A stretch of 64,000 bases of DNA from Agaribacterium sp. ZY112. GTDB lineage: Bacteria > Pseudomonadota > Gammaproteobacteria > Pseudomonadales > Cellvibrionaceae. The notes under the pieces were generated by a model. That model saw only the letters and a list, made by a program, of their open reading frames with translations, was not told the origin of the DNA and did not search any database. The stretch covers positions 2,044,501-2,108,500 of the forward strand of contig NZ_CP166840.1 of the NCBI RefSeq assembly GCF_041346925.1, given 5' to 3'. This document shows positions 9,281-18,163 of this stretch, in pieces. The first letter of the stretch is position 1. Every line of letters begins with the position of its first letter. Made by a program: the position numbers and the translations under genes.

Positions 9281-9334
9281 TATTTAATTGCTAGCGCTAA
9301 AACACAGTGCTAAACCCTAAACTAGGAGCTAGTC

Positions 9335-9691
9335 ATGAGTTCTAAGAACTTGATTATCCAAGAGCTGGAAAAGGAACAGTTAAAAGCTGACGTGCCTTCA
9401 TTCAGCACTGGTGACACTGTTGTTGTGCAGGTCAAAGTAAAAGAAGGTAACCGCGAGCGTCTTCAGGCGTTTGAAGGTTTTGTATTGGCCAAGAAAAATC
9501 GTGGTCTTAACTCTTCATTCACTGTTCGTAAGATTTCTAACGGCGTTGGTGTTGAGCGTACTTTCCAGACTCACAGTAAGCAAATTGAGAGCATTACTGT
9601 TAAGCGTCGTGGTGATGTTCGCCAAGCGAAAATCTACTACATGCGTGAACTTACTGGTAAGGCTGCTCGTATTAAAGAGAAGCTTAACTAA
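9335..9691 (+). CDS. rplS: 50S ribosomal protein L19
   Basis: L19 sits at the 30S-50S interface and forms part of an intersubunit bridge. The 118-residue product has the family patterns [20 protein letters not shown] and [17 protein letters not shown] 9335 has AGGAG 8 nt upstream. It ends the operon and is followed at once by a strong intrinsic terminator. In pseudomonads xerD comes next; here it does not. Confidence 0.98.
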   Translation: MSSKNLIIQELEKEQLKADVPSFSTGDTVVVQVKVKEGNRERLQAFEGFVLAKKNRGLNSSFTVRKISNGVGVERTFQTHSKQIESITVKRRGDVRQAKIYYMRELTGKAARIKEKLN

Positions 9692-9707
9692 GTTTAAGTT
9701 GACTGCG

Positions 9708-9737
9708 AAAAAAGCGCTCTTTATGAGCGCTTTTTTT
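9708..9737 (+). terminator. Intrinsic terminator after rplS
   Basis: GCGCTC at 9714-9719 pairs with GAGCGC at 9725-9730 around a 5-nt loop, extended by a run of six A pairing with the following seven T. It is a textbook Rho-independent terminator 16 bp after the rplS stop and closes the rpsP operon. Confidence 0.9.
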
Positions 9738-9843
9738 ATGTCTGCAAAATGGGAGTAAGAGTCTTTCTCCGTTTTTATGTTGCAGTGCAGCCTCCGTATT
9801 TATGGTAGGTTTTTTGTACCTAAAACCTCCGTAAGGATGTGCT

Positions 9844-10158
9844 ATGGCTGCGCGACAAAGTAATTGTTGGGGGCTGTGTCTGAGGCTTAAGTTCGTCGGA
9901 ACTTTGTTTACAGATTGTGGGTCCAATCAGGCTGAGCAAATGAATGGCTTGTGTAATCAGTAAGAGCTCTGTCCTTATCTGTATTTTACCGTGGGCTTTA
10001 TAGGTTGGGGTTTTGCTGTCTTAATTGCCTCATACTTTGCGCCATTGTTTATGTGCCTTCAGTAGGCTGTGGTGTTGGTGCCGCTAGCACTGTTAATGCT
10101 ATTGGGGCATAGTTCTCTGTTCATAGCACACTTATGCCTGTGTCGCGGGAGCGTTTAA
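9844..10158 (+). pseudogene. Possible remnant of a small membrane-protein gene (weak)
   Basis: From ATG 9844 a single frame crosses in-frame stops at 9961 and about 10063, yet shows two consecutive hydrophobic segments, FTVGFIGWGFAVLIASYFAP and AVVLVPLALLMLLG. I do not recognise a family. The hydrophobic pattern could arise by chance in a T/G-rich sequence. It does not resemble xerD, the gene usually found at this site. Confidence 0.18.
9898..9926 (+). promoter_or_regulatory. Sigma-E-type promoter motif upstream of dsbC
   Basis: GGAACTT (9898-9904), a 17-bp spacer and TCCAA (9922-9926) match the sigma-E/AlgU form GAACTT-N16/17-TCnnA. The nearest downstream gene is dsbC, about 310 bp away; dsbC is reported as a sigma-E target in E. 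coli. The long leader is a reason for caution: the motif could also serve a small RNA or small ORF. Confidence 0.45.
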
Positions 10159-10237
10159 AGCAGTTGCATGAAGAGCATCACCTTAGGTGGGCATGCTTTG
10201 GTATACACTGCGCCAAGTTTATATAAAGAGATAAATT

Positions 10238-10993
10238 ATGTTGTTTAAGTCATTAGTTAAAACAGCTTGTGCTGTAGCTCTATTAAGTACGAGTGCTGTA
10301 AGTGTTTTTGCTGAGCAGCAAAAGCCAAGTCTAAAAGAAATTGAGAAGCAGGTGTCTAGCAAGTTGAGAGAGTTTAGGCCTGATATCCCGGTTCAGGGTG
10401 TGAGTGCGACAGAGGTGCCTGGCTTATATGAAGTAAACTTGGCTGGTGGCAGTTCTCTATATACGACGGCCGATGGATCTTATCTTATAGACGGTACTAT
10501 CTATGAGTTGGATGGCGCTGCGCTGGTTAATATTCGTGAGAAAAAGCTTAAACCTGAGCGCGCGGCGGCTATAGCTACGATTTCAGAAGGTGAAATGATC
10601 AGCTTTAATTCGAAGCAGAAGGGCGCTAAAGACATTTATGTGTTTACAGATGTGGACTGTGGTTATTGTCGCAAGCTTCACCAAGAAGTGCCTCGCTTAA
10701 ATGAGTTGGGTGTTAATGTGCATTATTTGGCGTACCCGCGCAGCGGTATTGGGCAGGCTTCTTATAACAAGATGCAAGCGGCTTGGTGTGCTAAAGATCC
10801 TCAGCAAGCAATGAATGAGCTGAAAAACCAGCGCTCTGTGGCGATGCTTACTTGTGATAGTGATGCGGTGGCTAGCCAGTTCGCCCTTGGTAATAAGTTG
10901 GGTGTAAGTGGTACTCCAGCAATTATATTAAGCGATGGTACATTGCTACCCGGCTATCAGCCTGCTGAACAGTTGGCGAAGTTAGCCAAGTAG
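10238..10993 (+). CDS. dsbC: Thiol:disulfide interchange protein DsbC
   Basis: This periplasmic disulfide isomerase corrects wrong disulfides and is kept reduced by DsbD. The 251-residue precursor has a signal peptide (about 1-25, ending SVFA-EQ), an N-terminal dimerisation domain and a thioredoxin domain with the CGYC active site at 141-144 and the cis-Pro loop GVSGTPA. Two further cysteines (WCAKD, LTCDSD) match the structural pair of DsbC. It lies between rplS and hom as in pseudomonads, but without xerD. A sigma-E-like promoter lies upstream, which fits an envelope-folding role. Confidence 0.95.
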   Translation: MLFKSLVKTACAVALLSTSAVSVFAEQQKPSLKEIEKQVSSKLREFRPDIPVQGVSATEVPGLYEVNLAGGSSLYTTADGSYLIDGTIYELDGAALVNIREKKLKPERAAAIATISEGEMISFNSKQKGAKDIYVFTDVDCGYCRKLHQEVPRLNELGVNVHYLAYPRSGIGQASYNKMQAAWCAKDPQQAMNELKNQRSVAMLTCDSDAVASQFALGNKLGVSGTPAIILSDGTLLPGYQPAEQLAKLAK

Positions 10994-11037
10994 GCCTTTA
11001 AGGCCCCAGTCTATATGGCGTATGGACCCTTCGTGGA

Positions 11038-11066
11038 TTGACACGAGGCGACCTGCTGAGTAAGGT
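11038..11066 (+). promoter_or_regulatory. Possible promoter of hom-thrC
   Basis: A perfect TTGACA (11038-11043) is followed after 17 bp by a poor -10, TAAGGT (11061-11066). It lies in the dsbC-hom gap, about 80 bp before the hom start. I see no threonine-rich leader peptide and no attenuator. Confidence 0.3.
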
Positions 11067-11143
11067 GAGCGCCTTCTATTCTGCCCGTGTTGGCCTTGTT
11101 TTTAGGTCTTTGCGGGCGCTTTGTAATTGTCGAGGAATTTCCT

Positions 11144-12457
11144 TTGAAACGCATCAATATCGGTATTTGCGGCCTAGGTACTGTCGGTGGCGGTACTTTT
11201 AACGTACTTAAAGACAACAGCACTGAAATTAACGCTCGCGCTCGCTGTGAAATAGCTATTACTCATGTCGGTGCTCGTCGTGACAACCCAGAGTGTAACT
11301 TGTCTGAGACAACAGTAAGCCGCGATATTTTCTCTGTTGTTGAAGATAAAGATATTGATGTTGTTGTTGAGTTAATTGGTGGCACAACTGTCGCTAAAGA
11401 TCTTGTGCTTAAGGCTGTTCAAAACGGTAAACACGTTGTGACAGCTAATAAAGCACTTATTGCTGAATTTGGTAATGAATTGTTTGCCGAAGCTGCACGT
11501 CACAATGTGAGCATCAGCTATGAAGCTGCTGTTGCTGGTGGTATTCCTATTATCAGCGCTTTACGTGATGGTTTGTCAGCCAACAAAATTGAATGGTTAG
11601 CCGGCATCATTAATGGAACGGGTAATTTCATTCTGACTGAAATGCGTGACAAAGGTCGAGACTTCGCCGATGTATTGGCTGAGGCGCAAGAGCTTGGTTA
11701 TGCTGAAGCCGATCCTACTTTTGATGTTGAAGGTATTGATGCGGCCCACAAGCTGGTGATTTTGGCTTCTTTGGCTTATGGCATGCCATTGCAGTATGAC
11801 AAAGTTTTCTGTGAAGGAATCAGTAAGATTGAACCTGCTGATGTTGAGTACGCCAATGAATTGGGCTATCGCATTAAGCACCTTGGCATTGCAAAATATG
11901 TTGAAGGAAAAGGTATTGAGTTGCGTGTACATCCAACTCTTATTCCTGAAAGTCGTTTAATTGCTAATGTCGACGGAGTAATGAACTCGGTCTTAGTTAA
12001 AGGCAATGCAGTTGGCCCAACCTTATTTTATGGTGCCGGTGCCGGTGCTTTACCAACGGCTTCGGCGGTGGTTTCTGATGTGGTTCGTGTTGCTCGCCAG
12101 CTTGCATCTGGTGCTGGCATTGAAGGTATGACTCCCTCTCTTGGTTTTGATGATACTGCACTTAAAGATTTTGAAATCCTGCCTATTGAAGAGGCGGAGA
12201 CGGCATTTTATTTACGCCTGCCCGTGGTTGATGAGCCGGGTGCTCTTTCGAAAATTGCTCAAATATTGAGTGATGCGGGTATTAGTATTGAAGCCTTAAT
12301 TCAAAAAGAACCTGCAGAAGGTGAGAACTCTGTGCCGGTGATCATGTTAACTAGCCGAGTTCAAGAGAAGAATATGATTGCTGCCGCAGCTGAAATAGAA
12401 AACTTGTCGACGGTTGCAGGTCCATTAACTCGAATCCGTGTTGAGTCGCTGAAGTAA
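11144..12457 (+). CDS. hom: Homoserine dehydrogenase
   Basis: This enzyme reduces aspartate-4-semialdehyde to homoserine, feeding threonine and methionine synthesis. The 437 residues contain the Rossmann motif GICGLGTVGGGTF, a substrate-binding core with AGIINGTGNFILTEM, and a C-terminal ACT domain (about 350-425) of the type that gives threonine feedback control. The start is TTG at 11144, with GAGGAA 6 nt upstream, giving the conserved N-terminus; the frame extends further upstream but without a better site. thrC follows after 19 bp, so the two are one unit. Confidence 0.96.
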   Translation: MKRINIGICGLGTVGGGTFNVLKDNSTEINARARCEIAITHVGARRDNPECNLSETTVSRDIFSVVEDKDIDVVVELIGGTTVAKDLVLKAVQNGKHVVTANKALIAEFGNELFAEAARHNVSISYEAAVAGGIPIISALRDGLSANKIEWLAGIINGTGNFILTEMRDKGRDFADVLAEAQELGYAEADPTFDVEGIDAAHKLVILASLAYGMPLQYDKVFCEGISKIEPADVEYANELGYRIKHLGIAKYVEGKGIELRVHPTLIPESRLIANVDGVMNSVLVKGNAVGPTLFYGAGAGALPTASAVVSDVVRVARQLASGAGIEGMTPSLGFDDTALKDFEILPIEEAETAFYLRLPVVDEPGALSKIAQILSDAGISIEALIQKEPAEGENSVPVIMLTSRVQEKNMIAAAAEIENLSTVAGPLTRIRVESLK

Positions 12458-12476
12458 GATAGGCGAAGGTAGAAAA

Positions 12477-13874
12477 ATGAAATACGTAAGTACTCGCGGC
12501 CAAGCTCCCGCACTTGAATTTGAAGATGTTGTTCTTACCGGTTTAGCCAGTGATGGCGGTTTATATGTGCCGGAAACAATTCCTGAGTTTAGCCAAGAAG
12601 AGATTGCTTCTTGGGCCGGCCTTAGTTATCAAGAGCTTGCATTAAAAGTAATGAGCTCGTTTGTGGCAGGCTCTATTCCAGAAGCCGATTTAAAAGATTT
12701 AATTGATCGTTCATATTCGACTTTCCGACATCAGGCTATTGTGCCTATGGTGCAGACTGGGCATAACGAGTGGATTCTTGAATTGTTCCAAGGTCCTACC
12801 TTGGCATTTAAAGATGTGGCTTTACAGTTCTTAGGTAATTTACTTGATTACGTGCTTAAAAAGCGCGATCAGAAAGTTGTCATTATGGGGGCTACTTCTG
12901 GTGATACCGGCTCTGCTGCCATTGAAGGTTGTCGCCACTGTGACAATGTGGATATCTTTATTTTACATCCATATCAGCGTGTGTCGGATGTACAGCGTCG
13001 CCAGATGACCACCGTTATTGAAAATAACGTACATAACATTGCCATGAAAGGTAATTTTGATGATTGTCAGAACTTGGTAAAAGCCAGCTTTGCAGATCAA
13101 AGTTTCCTGCCTGAAGGCCGTCAGCTTGCTGCAGTTAATTCTATTAACTGGGCTCGAATTATGGCGCAAATTGTCTATTACTTTTATGCTGGCTTGTCAG
13201 TTGGTTCTCCTGCACGCAAGGTTAGCTTTTCTGTGCCGACAGGTAATTTTGGTGATATTTTTGCCGGTTATATCGCTAAGCGTATGGGCTTGCCTGTTGA
13301 TCAGTTGGTAATAGCGACTAATAGCAACGATATTTTACACCGCTGCATTAGTAATAATGACCACAGTAAAAAAGCGCTTGAGCACACCTTAAGTCCAAGT
13401 ATGGACATTATGATGTCGAGTAATTTTGAGCGTATGCTGTTTGAACTTTATGATCGTGATGGGGCAAAGATTGCTGAGCTGATGGAAGACTTTAAGTCTG
13501 GTTCAATGACTCTAGGTGAGGCCCAGTTAAGTAAGGCTCGTGAATTGTTTAGCTCTTATCGCTTAGGTGATGATGAGATGATTGATGTTATTCGCGATGT
13601 TTTTGAGAACTGTGAGTACCTAGTTGATCCGCATACGGCCATTGGTGTTGAGGCTGCACGTAAAACACGTCGCAATAACGATGTGCCTATGATTTGTTTG
13701 GCAACGGCTCACCCTGCTAAATTCCCAGAGGCGGTGAAAAAAGCTGGTCAAAAAGAAGATCCAGCCTTGCCTCACCATATGAGTGATTTGTTTGATCGAG
13801 AAGAGAAGTGTGAAATTCTTGATCACGACGCCCAAGTGGTGCGCGACTTTGTTGCAAGTAATTGTCGAGCTTAA
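12477..13874 (+). CDS. thrC: Threonine synthase
   Basis: This PLP enzyme turns O-phosphohomoserine into threonine, the last pathway step. The 465-residue product begins KYVSTRGQAPALEFEDV and has the PLP lysine in PTLAFKDVALQ and the phosphate-binding SGDTGSAA loop; its length is typical of the long proteobacterial form. It is preceded by AAGGT and is co-transcribed with hom. Homoserine kinase (thrB) is not in the window. An intrinsic terminator follows. Confidence 0.97.
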   Translation: MKYVSTRGQAPALEFEDVVLTGLASDGGLYVPETIPEFSQEEIASWAGLSYQELALKVMSSFVAGSIPEADLKDLIDRSYSTFRHQAIVPMVQTGHNEWILELFQGPTLAFKDVALQFLGNLLDYVLKKRDQKVVIMGATSGDTGSAAIEGCRHCDNVDIFILHPYQRVSDVQRRQMTTVIENNVHNIAMKGNFDDCQNLVKASFADQSFLPEGRQLAAVNSINWARIMAQIVYYFYAGLSVGSPARKVSFSVPTGNFGDIFAGYIAKRMGLPVDQLVIATNSNDILHRCISNNDHSKKALEHTLSPSMDIMMSSNFERMLFELYDRDGAKIAELMEDFKSGSMTLGEAQLSKARELFSSYRLGDDEMIDVIRDVFENCEYLVDPHTAIGVEAARKTRRNNDVPMICLATAHPAKFPEAVKKAGQKEDPALPHHMSDLFDREEKCEILDHDAQVVRDFVASNCRA

Positions 13875-13897
13875 GTAGCCTCGGGTATATTGTTAAG

Positions 13898-13922
13898 ACG
13901 GGCCAAGAGGCCCGTTTTTTTT
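13898..13922 (+). terminator. Intrinsic terminator after thrC
   Basis: ACGGGCC (13898-13904) and GGCCCGT (13909-13915) form a 7-bp GC-rich stem with an AAGA loop, followed by T8. It ends the hom-thrC unit 24 bp after the thrC stop. Confidence 0.92.
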
Positions 13923-13986
13923 GCCTTATGCTTTAGTTCTATGTGGCTTTTTCTCTTCTTATCTCAAACAGACTTTATGTGTCTTT

Positions 13987-15726
13987 ATGGCTAATAAAAT
14001 AATTCGTACGCGATCTGACTTTTTGTCGCTTATTCCCGAGTCGCAGCGCTCTAATGCGCAAAGTTTAATAGCGGCCCTTCTGCATGCAAGAGGTGAGAAT
14101 GGTGAGGAGCTTGATTACTCTTTAAAAAAGTTAAGCTCTCCTTTACTAATGAAAGGCATGAGTGAAGCCGTTGCTTTACTTGAGGCCGCATTTAAGCAGG
14201 GGCAGCGGATTTTAGTTGTTGGCGATTTTGATGCCGACGGTGCAACAAGTATTGCAGTTGCTTTGCGAAGTTTGCGCGCCTTGGGCGCTGCACATGTGAA
14301 CTTTATTGTGCCTAATCGTTTTGAATATGGTTATGGGCTTACACCTGAAATAGTTGCGCTTGCAGAGCAAGAAAAACCGGATCTTTTAATTACGGTTGAT
14401 AACGGCATTGCCAGTATCGATGGTGTCGCAGTCGCAAGACAGGCTGGTATAAAGGTGCTTATTACGGATCACCACTTACCTGGTGAGCAAGTTCCGGAGG
14501 CGGATGCGATTGTGAATCCGAATCAGCGTGGTTGTGAATTTCCAAGTAAAAATCTTGCCGGTGTTGGCGTAATTTTTTATGTCATGCTGGCGCTCAGGGC
14601 GAGGCTTAGAGAAATAAATTGGTTCAATGAGCAGGGGCTGCTTGAGCCGAATCTAGCTCAATTTTTAGATTTGGTCGCATTGGGCACGGTCGCGGATGTT
14701 GTGCCGCTTGATTACAACAATCGTATTTTGGTGGCTCAAGGTATTGAGAGAATTCGTGCAGGTTTGTGTTGCCCAGGCATTGTAGCTTTATTAAAAGTTG
14801 CTTCGCGCAGTCCTGAAAAACTGAGTGCTTCAGATTTTGGCTTTGCTATAGGGCCTCGTTTGAATGCTGCAGGGCGTTTAGATGACATGAGCGTGGGTAT
14901 TGCTTGTTTATTAAGTGATGATTGGCCTGAGTGCTTAAACATAGCGACGGAGCTTGATGCTTTAAATCGTGAGCGCAGGGCAATTGAGGCGAGTATGCAG
15001 TTGGATGCTATTCGTGATTTGCAGGCATTGGCGGAGGATGGGCAAGGTCGTAATGCCGTATGTTTGTGTCGTGATGATTGGCATCAGGGTGTTGTGGGTA
15101 TTGTTGCGTCGAGAATTAAAGACCGCCTGCATCGGCCTGTTATTGCTTTTGCCGATACAGGCGATGGTGAGCTTAAGGGGTCTGGTAGAAGTATTGCGGG
15201 AGTGCATTTGCGTGATGTGCTCGACCGAGTTGCGACGAGTACTCCGGGGCTACTGAGTAAGTTTGGTGGACACGCGATGGCTGCAGGGCTTAGCCTACCG
15301 GCTGCAAGGTTTGATGAGTTTTCAGTTGCCTTTGATGTTGCTGTTGCTCAGATCTTAACTGATGAGTTAAAAGAGCCGGTAATTTGGAGTGATGGGGCGT
15401 TGCAGTCTGAGCAGTTAAGTTTGTTGCACGCTGAGGCTATTCGTGACTCAGGGCCTTGGGGGCAGGCATTTCCAGAGCCTGTTTTTGACGGGGTTTTTAA
15501 ACTGGTTGAGCAGCGTATTGTTGGCGCGAAGCATTTGAAAATGATGTTAACACCAGAGGAGTCGAGTTCATTGTTACTTGACGCCATTGCCTTTAACGTA
15601 GACTTAGAGCTTTGGCCTAATCAAGAGCAGATCTTGGTTCGCTTGGCCTACAAGCTTGATGTTAACGAGTTTAGGGGGCGCCGATCGGTGCAGTTGATCG
15701 TTGACCACTTGCAGTTGCATGAGTGA
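13987..15726 (+). CDS. recJ: Single-stranded-DNA-specific exonuclease RecJ
   Basis: This 5'-3' ssDNA exonuclease acts in RecF-pathway recombination and mismatch repair. The 579 residues carry the DHH phosphoesterase motifs VGDFDADGATS, VDNGIAS, ITDHHLPG and GTVADVVPL, then the DHHA1 domain with the GGHAMAAGL motif and a C-terminal OB-fold. I take ATG 13987 (MANKIIRTRS) as start; a longer frame begins inside the thrC terminator and is unlikely. No strong ribosome binding site is seen. It precedes prfB-lysS at a distance, as in pseudomonads. Confidence 0.95.
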   Translation: MANKIIRTRSDFLSLIPESQRSNAQSLIAALLHARGENGEELDYSLKKLSSPLLMKGMSEAVALLEAAFKQGQRILVVGDFDADGATSIAVALRSLRALGAAHVNFIVPNRFEYGYGLTPEIVALAEQEKPDLLITVDNGIASIDGVAVARQAGIKVLITDHHLPGEQVPEADAIVNPNQRGCEFPSKNLAGVGVIFYVMLALRARLREINWFNEQGLLEPNLAQFLDLVALGTVADVVPLDYNNRILVAQGIERIRAGLCCPGIVALLKVASRSPEKLSASDFGFAIGPRLNAAGRLDDMSVGIACLLSDDWPECLNIATELDALNRERRAIEASMQLDAIRDLQALAEDGQGRNAVCLCRDDWHQGVVGIVASRIKDRLHRPVIAFADTGDGELKGSGRSIAGVHLRDVLDRVATSTPGLLSKFGGHAMAAGLSLPAARFDEFSVAFDVAVAQILTDELKEPVIWSDGALQSEQLSLLHAEAIRDSGPWGQAFPEPVFDGVFKLVEQRIVGAKHLKMMLTPEESSSLLLDAIAFNVDLELWPNQEQILVRLAYKLDVNEFRGRRSVQLIVDHLQLHE

Positions 15727-15745
15727 TCAACGCGTGTATGCGATC

Positions 15746-15973
15746 TTAAACCCAGCCAAGTACTTTTCGGCGACGCTCTATATATAAGTATTCCACTTCG
15801 CCGCTGGCAGGGTGCTTGCTGTGGCGAAAGTGATGGTGGTCGCTTGTTGATCCCATATATTCCCAAGTTGCTCCCATAAATGAGCACTGGGCATCACCTA
15901 GGTTCATTGGGTTGTCCGCGAGCTCCGCCCACATATCGAACCATTCATCGTGATCAGCGTGTAAATATTCCAT
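15746..15973 (-). CDS. Small conserved-looking hypothetical protein
   Basis: A 75-residue soluble protein, rich in His, Asp, Glu and Trp (HADHDEWFDMWAEL, STSDHHHFRHSKHP). I do not recognise a characterised family. The histidine/acidic content could bind metal, but nothing proves this. It is convergent with recJ (19 bp apart) and faces away from the response regulator. Codon use resembles the neighbours and the start ATG is clear, so I think it is a real gene. Confidence 0.6.
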   Translation of the reverse strand: MEYLHADHDEWFDMWAELADNPMNLGDAQCSFMGATWEYMGSTSDHHHFRHSKHPASGEVEYLYIERRRKVLGWV

Positions 15974-16059
15974 TATTTTTGGCCGAGTGTTATTGCTATC
16001 ATTTGTTTAGTTTAGTTTTCTTAAGTGGTTTGTCAACAACTTCCTGTAAGTCTTTGTAA

Positions 16060-16842
16060 TTAATAGGTATTTCTTATTTGGTTGCATCGGTTGCTACTTA
16101 GTTGAATAAGTTTGAGCAATTGCTCTTTAAGTTCATATCGTTGCTGGGTGCTCAGTGGATCAAGCCCTTTGACTATTAAGCTTAATGGTTCGGAAGCTAG
16201 CCGAATTTGTGAGCGCCCAAGCGCACTGCTTATTTGCTCTTGGCTTAAAAGGGCATCATCTAGTGCGCTTAGTTGACCACTAGAGTTAAAAGTACAGTAT
16301 TCCTTGCCTTCAAGTCTGAGAGCGCAGTCATAGTTTTGGCTCTGAATGGCGTTAAATACAGCTTGTGCGCAGTCTGTTTCGGTTTGGCTGTGCAGTAGTT
16401 GCTCGAAAGCTTCGGCCATAACATTGCCTGGTTGGTTGTGGAAGGATGCTTTTGCATCGTTAGAGGCTAGCTGTTGCTTAATGGCGTTTTGAATTTTTGC
16501 TAATAGTAGTTCGAGTTTGCAGGGCTTACTTATATAGTCGTTGGCGCCCGCTTTATAGGCCTCTAATTCATCTTCGGGTTGATTTAGGCAGCTGAAAAAT
16601 ACGATGGGCGTGCTCTGGAATGCCTCGACGTTACGGATGTCTCGGCATAGTTCAAAACCGTTTTTCCCGGGAAGGTCAACGTCTAAGAGGATAAGCTGAG
16701 GCTTTATTTGCTGAAGTAGATTCATGCCTTCGGCCCCTGACATGGCCTTTTCAACTATGTAGTGAGGGCTTAGTACCTTTTCAATCAGTTTTTGATTGCT
16801 GGGACTGTCATCGATGCTTAGCACCGTAGCAACTGCGTCCAT
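16060..16842 (-). CDS. Response regulator with an uncharacterised C-terminal domain
   Basis: The N-terminal receiver domain (about 1-125) is complete: acidic pair D11/D12, phosphorylation site D54 in LLDVDLPGKNG, S84, and K106 in ISKPC. The C-terminal half (about 140-260) is not a DNA-binding, HD-GYP, GGDEF or methylesterase domain that I recognise. It has a segment similar in style to GAF-like output modules (CALRLEGKEYCTF) and a helical end. No partner kinase gene is adjacent. It is divergent from prfB. It could act by protein-protein contact; the target is unknown. Confidence 0.82.
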   Translation of the reverse strand: MDAVATVLSIDDSPSNQKLIEKVLSPHYIVEKAMSGAEGMNLLQQIKPQLILLDVDLPGKNGFELCRDIRNVEAFQSTPIVFFSCLNQPEDELEAYKAGANDYISKPCKLELLLAKIQNAIKQQLASNDAKASFHNQPGNVMAEAFEQLLHSQTETDCAQAVFNAIQSQNYDCALRLEGKEYCTFNSSGQLSALDDALLSQEQISSALGRSQIRLASEPLSLIVKGLDPLSTQQRYELKEQLLKLIQLSSNRCNQIRNTY

Positions 16843-16962
16843 GGTTATACTCGTTAGCTTCCTTGATGTATTAAGCCTAGTTCTGGCAGTTCAGGCTGTA
16901 CAGTTTGGCAGCATATTTTGGCGTAAGTATTCACGTCTATAGTGTTGCTTGCGGTGCTCATG

Positions 16963-16968
16963 TAAAAT
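16963..16968 (+). promoter_or_regulatory. Possible -10 element of prfB
   Basis: TAAAAT lies 32 bp before the prfB start. No good -35 is found at the right spacing, so only the -10 is called. Confidence 0.25.
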
Positions 16969-17000
16969 GCGCGCATTCGTTAGTACTAGCAGTAATATCA

Positions 17001-18096
17001 ATGGAAATTAACCCGCTTTTAAATCACTTAACTGACCTCCAACAACGCACAGACACGCTTCGGGGGTATCTTTGACTACGCTCTAAAGCAAGAGCGTTTA
17101 GCTGAGGTTGAGCTTGAACTGGCAGAGCCTGATGTTTGGAATGAACCTGAGCGAGCTCAGGCCTTAGGTAAAGAGCGAAGTGCCCTCGAGGTCGTCGTGA
17201 AAACCATTGACGATCTTGATCAGGGTGTGGCTGACTGCCGTGATTTGCTTGAAATGGCCGTAGAAGAGGCGGATGAAGATGCTGTTGCTGAGGTTGAGGC
17301 TGAAACCCAGGCTTTAGAGCAGCACTTGGCTAAGCTCGAGTTTCGTCGCATGTTCAGTGGCGAGATGGATGCTAACAATGCTTATCTAGATATACAGTCC
17401 GGTTCGGGCGGCACTGAGGCTCAAGACTGGGCTGAGATGGTATTGCGTATGTATTTACGCTGGGGTGAAGACAAGGGCTTTAAAACCACATTAGAAGAGG
17501 CCTCTGCCGGTGATGTAGCAGGCATTAAAAGTGCAACAATTCGCTTTGAGGGTGAATATGCCTTTGGTTGGTTACGCACAGAAACTGGTGTGCACCGGCT
17601 CGTGCGTAAGTCGCCTTTTGACTCTGGCAATCGTCGCCATACCTCGTTTTGTTCCGTTTTTGCCTCTCCTGAAATTGACGATGATATTGAAATCGATATT
17701 AGTAAGGCGGATGTACGAGAAGATACTTACCGTGCAAGCGGCGCCGGTGGTCAGCACGTTAACAAAACAGACTCTGCAGTACGCTTGACGCACTTGGAGT
17801 CTGGCATTGTTGTTCAGTGTCAGAGTGAGCGCTCTCAGCATGCTAACCGTGATCGTGCCTGGAAAATGTTACGGGCACGTGTTTATGAGCAGGAAATGTT
17901 AAAGCGCAGTGCTGAAAAACAAGCGATGGAAGATTCAAAAGCGGATATCGGCTGGGGTAGCCAGATCCGTTCTTATGTATTGGATGATCAGAGAATTAAA
18001 GATTTACGTACCAATGTACAAACGAGTAATTGCCAAGCGGTGCTCGATGGAAAGTTGGACGAGTTTATTGAGGCAAGTTTAAAAGCGGGCTTGTAA
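17001..18096 (+). CDS. prfB: Peptide chain release factor 2 (programmed +1 frameshift)
   Basis: RF2 reads UAA and UGA and triggers peptide release. Translation starts at ATG 17001, runs 24 codons to CTT-TGA (17070-17075), then shifts +1 to GAC at 17074 and continues to 18096, for 364 residues in total, equal to the normal RF2 length. Motifs: SPF codon-recognition tripeptide in RKSPFDSG and the GGQ loop in [10 protein letters not shown]. The in-frame UGA makes RF2 control its own synthesis. The second segment alone looks like a shorter gene with no proper N-terminus. lysS follows closely, as in E. coli. Confidence 0.97.
17061..17076 (+). other. Programmed +1 frameshift site of prfB
   Basis: The sequence CGGGGGTATCTTTGAC contains the internal Shine-Dalgarno-like GGGGG, the slippery CTT and the in-frame TGA-C, in the same spacing as the classical RF2 autoregulatory site. 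Low RF2 slows termination and favours the shift. Confidence 0.95.
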
Positions 18097-18163
18097 GTAG
18101 CGTCTATAGATGCGGCGGCTAAATGCCGAATTAATTGAATTGTTGAAGCGGAAATTATCTAAA

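Larger units (their letters stand above)
9738..10237. other. Gene-poor gap between rplS and dsbC
   Basis: Five hundred bases without a convincing gene. It holds a sigma-E-like promoter (9898-9926) that overlaps an inverted repeat, AAGTTC-GTCG-GAACTT (9889-9904), and a direct repeat CCTCCGTA near 9791 and 9827. One plus-strand frame reads a 39-codon ORF (9844-9963), a stop, then two hydrophobic stretches separated by another in-frame stop (TAG at about 10063) up to a TAA at about 10158. That could be a decayed membrane-protein gene or chance. I see no terminator hairpin or known RNA here. Confidence 0.6.

Noticed and set aside
9865..9894. Minus-strand GAACTT (plus AAGTTC) in the rplS-dsbC gap
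   Set aside because: No TCnnA at 16-17 bp on that strand.
10993..11005. GGCCTT-T-AAGGCC after dsbC as terminator
   Set aside because: Loop of one base and no T-run on either strand; at most a weak hairpin.
17197..18096. A shorter prfB starting at 17197
   Set aside because: It would lose about 65 N-terminal residues; the frameshift site gives the full RF2 length.
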